DNA from: Polytrichum commune
Taxonomy: Eukaryota; Streptophyta; Polytrichopsida; Polytrichales; Polytrichaceae
Assembly (NCBI GenBank): GCA_950295325.1
Contig: OX485809.1
Location: forward strand, 39,957,081-40,021,080
DNA length: 64,000 nt
Direction: 5' to 3'
Positions 58,455-64,000 of this stretch are shown here, piece by piece (the first letter of the stretch is position 1; each line of letters begins with the position of its first letter). The notes beneath the pieces are model-generated. The model made no database searches and had not been told where the DNA came from. It saw nothing but the letters and a program-made list of their open reading frames with translations. Made by a program: the position numbers and the translations under genes.

Positions 58455-59072
58455 GATGTAGCGGGAGGGAAAGGGTGAAGGAGATTTTGAGCATTGCGAG
58501 GACGATCAACCCCCCTCAAGTTAATTAATCCAATCCACACAAAAGAAGGAGATGAGGGAGGTGTGGGAGGCAATCAAAGAAGTCATAGTGAGGGAGTTGG
58601 ACAAAATGGCAAGTGGTTGGTAGCTGGAAGAAATAGGGAATGCAAGGGAAGTAAGAGGAAGATGTAGCGGGAGGGAAAGGGTGAAGGAGATTTTGAGCAT
58701 TGCGAGGACGATCAACCCCCCTCAAGTTAATTAATCCAATCCACACAAAAGAAGGAGATGAGGGAGGTGTGGGAGGCAATCAAAGAAGTCATAGTGAGGG
58801 AGTTGGACAAAATGGCAAGTGGTTGGTAGCTGGAAGAAATAGGGAATGCAAGGGAAGTAAGAGGAAGATGTAGCGGGAGGGAAAGGGTGAAGGAGATTTT
58901 GAGCATTGCGAGGACGATCAACCCCCCTCAAGTTAATTAATCCAATCCACACAAAAGAAGGAGATGAGGGAGGTGTGGGAGGCAATCAAAGAAGTCATAG
59001 TGAGGGAGTTGGACAAAACGGCAAGTGGTTGGTAGCTGGAAGAAATAGGGAATGCAAGGGAAGTAAGAGGAA
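58455..59072. repeat. 206-bp tandem repeat, exactly three copies
   Basis: Copies start at 58,455, 58,661 and 58,867, each beginning GATGTAGCGGGAGGGAAAGG. They are essentially identical; the one difference noticed is AAAACGGCAAG in copy 3 where the others have AAAATGGCAAG. Such uniformity means the triplication is very recent or kept uniform by conversion (or, less likely, an assembly effect). Repeated short open frames on both strands follow the 206-base period and are not evidence of genes. Confidence 0.97.
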
Positions 59073-59477
59073 AGGAGGAGTGGGGAGTTGCGTGGGAGAA
59101 GAAGTGCAGCCCCAAGCTTGCAACATGAACCCAATAGCCAACACCTTGCAAGTTGCGCCATGTAGCTTCGAGTGCCAAACAACTTTACCATGCCTCCCAT
59201 GCTGACTCCCAAGTTGGATGCATTGAGCAATATCCATGACTTGCCCGTGAGCAACACCCACAATCCATGCTCCACATAATTGATTGTACTTTACTAGGCT
59301 CCATCAATTTCCCCCTGTCTTCATTTGATTAGAGTGTGAGTGGAAATTTAAGCATGGTTTAAATGAGTGCCCTGACAAAGCATAAACATTGAAACCCTAG
59401 TTAGTCTTTTGTCCCTCCAAAGTGCTGCCACATCATCGTGTCATTGTGCGTGCTATCCCGTTCATCAAATGCGGCTT
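59073..59477. other. Non-coding spacer
   Basis: Nothing recognised beyond the run-out of the tandem repeat's flank. Confidence 0.35.
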
Positions 59478-59887
59478 CACGGGGAGGTCACTCCATTGTC
59501 AAGTTGAAAACCACGTGCGAACGAAAAAAATCTACTTTTTCTAAGTTGCATCAACAAAATGGGTCAAACTTTTATCAAAAAAAAATCATGAGTACATATA
59601 CATTGTATCTATTACATAGTAAAAATTGATTACCAAATTTGATAATTTGTTTTTTCTAGAAAACATACCGTTTCTAACTAGAATGACGCAGAATTGAACT
59701 AAAACAATTACTAGGAAAACTAGGGATGACTAAAAATTTCAAAAAAATATACAAAAGATATTATCAATGGATATGTATATATAGAAAAAATAGAATTTTT
59801 AAAAAATTATCTATGGCATATAATATAGGGGTAGCAAACTTTGTTCGCACGTGGTTTTCAACTTGAAAATGAAGTGACCTCCCCGTG
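59478..59887 (-). mobile_element. MITE family M4, copy 2 (inverted relative to copy 1)
   Basis: The ends start CACGGGGAGGTCACTCCATT (left) and, reverse-complemented, CACGGGGAGGTCACTTCATT (right). The flanks are identical 8-mers TGCGGCTT (59,470-59,477 and 59,888-59,895). The interior is the reverse complement of copy 1 (for example TAACTAGAATGACGCAGAAT against ATTCTGTGTCATTCTAGTTA). It is 410 bases long, close to copy 1's 409. Confidence 0.93.
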
Positions 59888-60227
59888 TGCGGCTTCAAAC
59901 CTATTGGCAACCCTAAACAACCTTAACAAAACAAGGAGCGTTCTTCCACAGGAGAAGTTTGGAGCCACCCCCCAAGTGAGACCCAATCCTTCTCCATTTT
60001 GTCCGTTGAGGTGGTGGCTACATTGGTTGGTGACATGGTGGGTTGATGAAGTTGACAAACCCTAGGTCTGAACTATACACTGGATAAATTTGTTGTTTTG
60101 GCCAATGACCTTTGACAATCTTGATATGTCAAATTTGCCCCCCACATATTTCCAATTTCCATGTGGGTGGAAATTCCAAATTATGGGCCACAAGTGAGCA
60201 CTAATTTTGTGTGCGTGTGTGTGTCAA

Positions 60228-60245
60228 GGGGGGGGGGGGGGGGGG
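60228..60245. repeat. Poly-G(18) tract
   Basis: Eighteen consecutive G, the longest G run in the window; preceded by a short GTGTGTG tract. Confidence 0.97.
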
Positions 60246-60869
60246 AGCGCATGCTAAAATTTGAACCACAAGTGAATTCAATTTTGCATGGGAATAGAGC
60301 ATCAAATTTTGGTGGGGATTGAGGGTTCAACCTTTCATGTGGGAGGAATGCCCAATTTTCATGTGAGATACTCGGGTCATGTAGTTGAGGGTGGCATGAC
60401 TATAGGAGAAATTGGAGAGAGTTCACATGTACATACCATGGTACATTGTAGTCAATTCCCAACGCTGGTGAGAGTACCTCACACATGGTTGATGATCTTT
60501 TAATTAACGGGGATGAGGATGAATGTATGTGGTCATTTGAAACGGCTCTAAGGATCTATTTGGACCATGGTTTCAACAATACCATGCTTGAGGTATGTTT
60601 TTCAATGATGTTATAAAGCATTTGCCACTTGGCTCGGTTGGATTTTTATTAAGAGTTGAAGGTGTTGAGGGTGACTATGGTGAGAATGCACTTGATGGTG
60701 GTGTGGAAATTGACCACGCCTATGCATATTCCCCAAGTAAATATTTTGGTGAGTCTGAGAGAGGTGGAAGAAGATATCATAAGTGAGACAAAATGTGAAT
60801 TTGATGAGATAAATGCCAATAATTATTTTGATGGTGTGTGTGTCTTTATTTTTATTTTTATTTGTATTT

Positions 60870-60886
60870 GGGGGGGGGGGGGGGGG
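60870..60886. repeat. Poly-G(17) tract
   Basis: Seventeen consecutive G following a TTTATTTTTA-rich stretch. Confidence 0.97.
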
Positions 60887-63149
60887 AGGGGTTGTGTGTG
60901 GGTATTTGGTCTTTTGAATTGCAAGTTTAAATGGCATCCAAGTAGGGGCAATGCGCAACCCAGTACAATGTACAAAAACTGTCCAAGGTATGCCTAAACA
61001 ATTGTTGTTGCAACAACTAGGATGGTATCATCTGCTTGGTTGAGAGATCCATTATACTGTAATTTAGATTTAAAAAATAATGAGCAAGCTCTTGGGAAAT
61101 GATGGGTAAGCCTTTGAAAACCACATCCATGCTATGAATTTTTGGGATTTGGCCTCTAATAGTGGGTTTTATGGCTCTCCCCATAGTACAAGGCAATGAG
61201 CCCTAGATGGAGCCTGTAGAGAAACTTGACAGCTAGGGGTAAAGCTTATTATTGCCAAATAACATGAGTCCAACTAGGAAAAAAAGAAAACCATTACAAT
61301 CAATCTACCAATAGGGTGGGGACATGCTTGGATTGTTATAATGTTGATGTTTTGACGTGGAGAGAATTGTTTATGGACAATGGCTAGACAATGTAATACT
61401 AATTAGGAATAGCCTACACAAAAATGCTTACTTATTTCTTCCCTCTATAAAATAAAAAATTAAACCTTTTTTAGGCTCTTCTTCCATGTAGTGGGGATCA
61501 TTTGGAAAGCTTTCAAATATAGTTGTTTGCAAATGTTCGTGAAAAAATGACCTTTTGTTTTATTTTTTTAGTTTTTATTTTTTGTTGGGGGGGGGGGGGC
61601 GGTGTTGGTGTGGAGGCTCCTTTGATTAAAATTCTTCAACAAAGAGCTTGATTGATTACAAATCTATAAAATGATTGAAAACAATTATCCCAACCAACGG
61701 GTTGATTGTCTCATAGAAGGGAAATGCTTACCCCTTGCATGCAAAATGGAAGTTGGCCATTATTCATAGGCTTGGATGCCTATGCCAGATCCACCTCGCA
61801 CTTGAGGCAACCACATATGAACATTTTGTCAAGAAATGTCAAAATGAGGGTCCATCGCGAGTCATGACCACAAATGAGCAAGCATATAAGTGTGGAGTCT
61901 CCTTAAAATTAGTCAATATTGTCTTCATTTAACTCTGGAAAGCTTTTTTTTTGAATAAAATGCTTGTCCCATGGATGCATGGAAAGCTTACCAATACACT
62001 TGGATGCCATGGCCAGATTAACGACACACCCGGGCAACTTGGCACGGACGGCTTGTCAAAAATGCCAAATGTTAAAGTTTGTTGCGACCATGAGCATTTC
62101 GGTGTTGAGGCTCCTCCTATGAAGAAGTGTGGCGGATTTTATGATAGAAATGAAAGAACATAGGCTTAGATGTGGACTAGGTAGGTACATCTCTTGTTGT
62201 AAACACGTTTTAATCACAATGTGTACATTTGTGTTATTTGTGGAAATACACATATAGAGTGTTAGTGTTTCAACCATGTTCCTTCCCAAATTATGTACAG
62301 TTTAGGATTTTAAAACATTATTATGGTTTTCTCCCCCCACGTTTTTTTAAATTAAATTATTTTAACATTGTTGCATTTGAAAAGTCTCACTTGAATCATA
62401 CTTTTATTTATAATCATTTCTTGAAACCACAATAATGATGATTATAATAGTGAAAATTATGATTGGAGGAGCTTCTACGCAAAAACCAATTTCTTACTCG
62501 TGGTCACAACAAACTCTAATTTGGCATTTCTCAATAGGGTGCCCATGTTGGGTTATGCATGGGGTAGACTTTTCATACCACATACGAACTAACATGAATG
62601 TAGAAAAATGGTATTATTGGAGGCATTAACGTGAATAGTATATAGAAGGGAGAGGTATTTATTTTTCTCCAGTGTGTGCATTTAAATAAGCTATTGATTC
62701 TTTAAAACTAAAGGTAGATGTAGAGAAGGGCCCCTAAGGTGTAGAGAAAATTTGATAGTAGATGTGCTAGTTTCATCCAAATCACCTTATTAACCAAATG
62801 ACATGTGCTTTATGGTTAAATTATTATTGGTTATATCCTAAAATTGAAAAAAAAAAGTTTAGTGACATTCTCATTAGAAAGTAAAAGGGGACTGTTAATG
62901 TACCAAAGGCATATTCATTGCATGGTTTATATTTTGTGTATGTTGTGGAGGTATTGATCACATCAAATTGAAAATACATAAGTCCATTTTCTAGGCCATT
63001 TAGGTGTCCAATGAAGAGTCACCCCTTGGAGAGGTTTAGGCCACCCGAGTGTCAAGTTGGTCCAACCAAAGCGTCCAAGCTGTCACTAAGGGCTACTTTC
63101 CATAAAGACAAGGGGCAAGCAAATCATTTAGGAGACTGTGTCCTATACA

Positions 63150-63505
63150 CTCTAACCTCCCTAACATCACGCTCGTGGCGACCAAAGTGCACGGGATATT
63201 AAGGAGGTATGTAGTGTTAACATGGATGCATGATAATAAAGGATGAGTGTAGCATGTAACATTACATAATAACACAAATTTAACATCGCGATAATAATCA
63301 CAACGATGGCAATGTGATGCGTGCGAGTGTGTTGTTTGGTTTCTTTGGTGGATTACTTTAATGCCAAAACGCGTAATATATGGGAGAGAAATGTGACAAC
63401 AAGGAGGGAGATTGAATCTGAGCACATCCATTCCCTAGGGTTTTGGGATATAAGAGAGGGAGTGACATTACGAAAGGTGATAATATGGAGGTCAAGGTGT
63501 TCTGG
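63150..63505 (-). mobile_element. Foldback-type MITE (family M5), copy 2
   Basis: The reverse complement of this stretch aligns with 52,795-53,250: CCTCCATATTATCACC against CCTCCATAATGTCAC, AAAACCCTAGGGAA against GAAACCCTAGGGAA, and CATCCATGTTAACACTACATA against CATCCATGCTAACACTACAAA. The left end again forms a hairpin (TAACCTCCCTAACATCACG facing GGGATATTAAGGAGGTA). The (TTC) tract of copy 1 is absent. Confidence 0.6.
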
Positions 63506-64000
63506 TTAGGACAGAGGTGCTTCTAAATACTTCCATTAAACCACAATCAATTGACGTCTATGTTGACTCTAATGTGGCATTTAACGGCCCATCGAGAAAA
63601 GGCAAATTAAAGTCTGTTGCTAGCACGTGCCTTAGATAAGGATTGTGGTGTAACTTATTTTGATTTTGTCTAGCCCAAATAGGACTAAGGTGAGAATACA
63701 ACTACACTTGAACTAGTAAAATCACAATTGGGAAGGTCTGAATAGGCAAGTGCCTTGAGATTTTAGAAAGTAGGGATTGGAAGGTCTATCATCTGAATAG
63801 AAGGGATGTGGATGTTGAAATCTGCACGTGTCAATTAAAGAAGATGTATAGGCTAGTATCCTTTTGAAAAAGGACATACTACAGTACTTCTGGAGCTTCA
63901 GGGAAACATTGAGTCCATTTCTTGTGTGTATAACTGCTTTAATTGTCTGACGAGCATATACGTCGATTATGTGTAGCACTAGAGGGGTGATTTCTAAGCT
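63506..64000. other. Non-coding stretch at the window edge
   Basis: No recognised gene or repeat. The minus-strand open frame 63,722-63,979 has no motif. Confidence 0.35.

Larger units (their letters stand above)
59888..63149. other. Non-coding stretch with poly-G tracts and a diverged duplication
   Basis: No supported gene. G18 at 60,228-60,245, G17 at 60,870-60,886 and G13 at 61,587-61,599 are prominent. The segments 61,730-61,860 and 61,975-62,080 share GCTTGGATGCC or ACTTGGATGCC, ATGCCAGATCCAC or ATGGCCAGATTAAC, and TTGTCAARAAATG words, suggesting an old duplication with a step of about 240 bases. Open frames at 60,288-60,997 carry no recognised motif. Confidence 0.4.

Noticed and set aside
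58521-59275. Serial short open frames of the same sequence on the minus strand
   Set aside because: Period equals the 206-bp DNA repeat; frames run into non-repeat sequence without motifs.
1-64000. LTR retrotransposons
   Set aside because: No gag, protease, reverse transcriptase or integrase motifs, no polypurine tract next to a TG...CA repeat, and no primer-binding site were recognised.

Overview
The window reads as nuclear DNA of a land plant. Four things point that way: spliceosomal introns with GT/AG ends; plant-type transposon genes (a CACTA Tnp2 transposase, a TNPA-like partner, PIF/Harbinger and pogo/Tigger remnants); a Stowaway MITE; and telo-box (AAACCCTAA) motifs upstream of a gene. 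There are no bacterial, organellar or viral genes. I cannot name the species. The sequence is AT-rich, gene-poor and full of microsatellites, including an unusual number of poly-G/poly-C tracts of 12-18 bases.

Layout. 1-7.6 kb: mostly non-coding, with a decayed hAT-like transposase relic (about 1.8-2.9 kb) and a Stowaway MITE (4.45-4.86 kb). 7.6-9.3 kb (minus strand): the only good candidate for a host gene, two exons, about 514 residues, function unknown, with a repeated 5' flank holding telo-boxes. 10-29 kb: repeat territory with several MITE families, a fragment that looks like the 5' end of a UAP56/DEAD-box helicase gene (22.1-22.6 kb), and a 2.55-kb PIF/Harbinger element (25,704-28,257) inserted at TTA inside an older MITE. 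29.8-47.1 kb: a tandem array of about 1-kb units; its first unit is split by a complete 13,175-bp CACTA element (30,437-43,611). 49.8-64 kb: two inverted MITE pairs with partners elsewhere in the window, a pogo/Tigger-derived 829-bp element, a perfect 206-bp triplication, and long stretches with nothing recognisable.

The CACTA element is the centrepiece. It has identical 32-bp terminal inverted repeats, a 3-bp ACA target duplication, and an empty paralogous site in the neighbouring repeat unit. It carries two divergent genes: a Tnp2-type transposase (minus strand, 4 exons, with one or two frame breaks) and a 5-exon TNPA/Transposase_24-like gene (plus strand, apparently intact). The most unusual observation is that the short motifs expected only in the subterminal binding regions (GACRTC/GATGTC/GACGTY) also fill the centre between the genes and all seven introns of both genes, and in one intron have expanded into a 61-bp minisatellite.

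Almost all the rest is a layered record of DNA-transposon activity (Stowaway, hAT-type, Harbinger, pogo and CACTA, several with intact target duplications). No LTR retrotransposon, tRNA, rRNA or CRISPR array was seen. Coordinates, frames and splice sites were read by eye; domain assignments rest on recognised motifs, not on searches.
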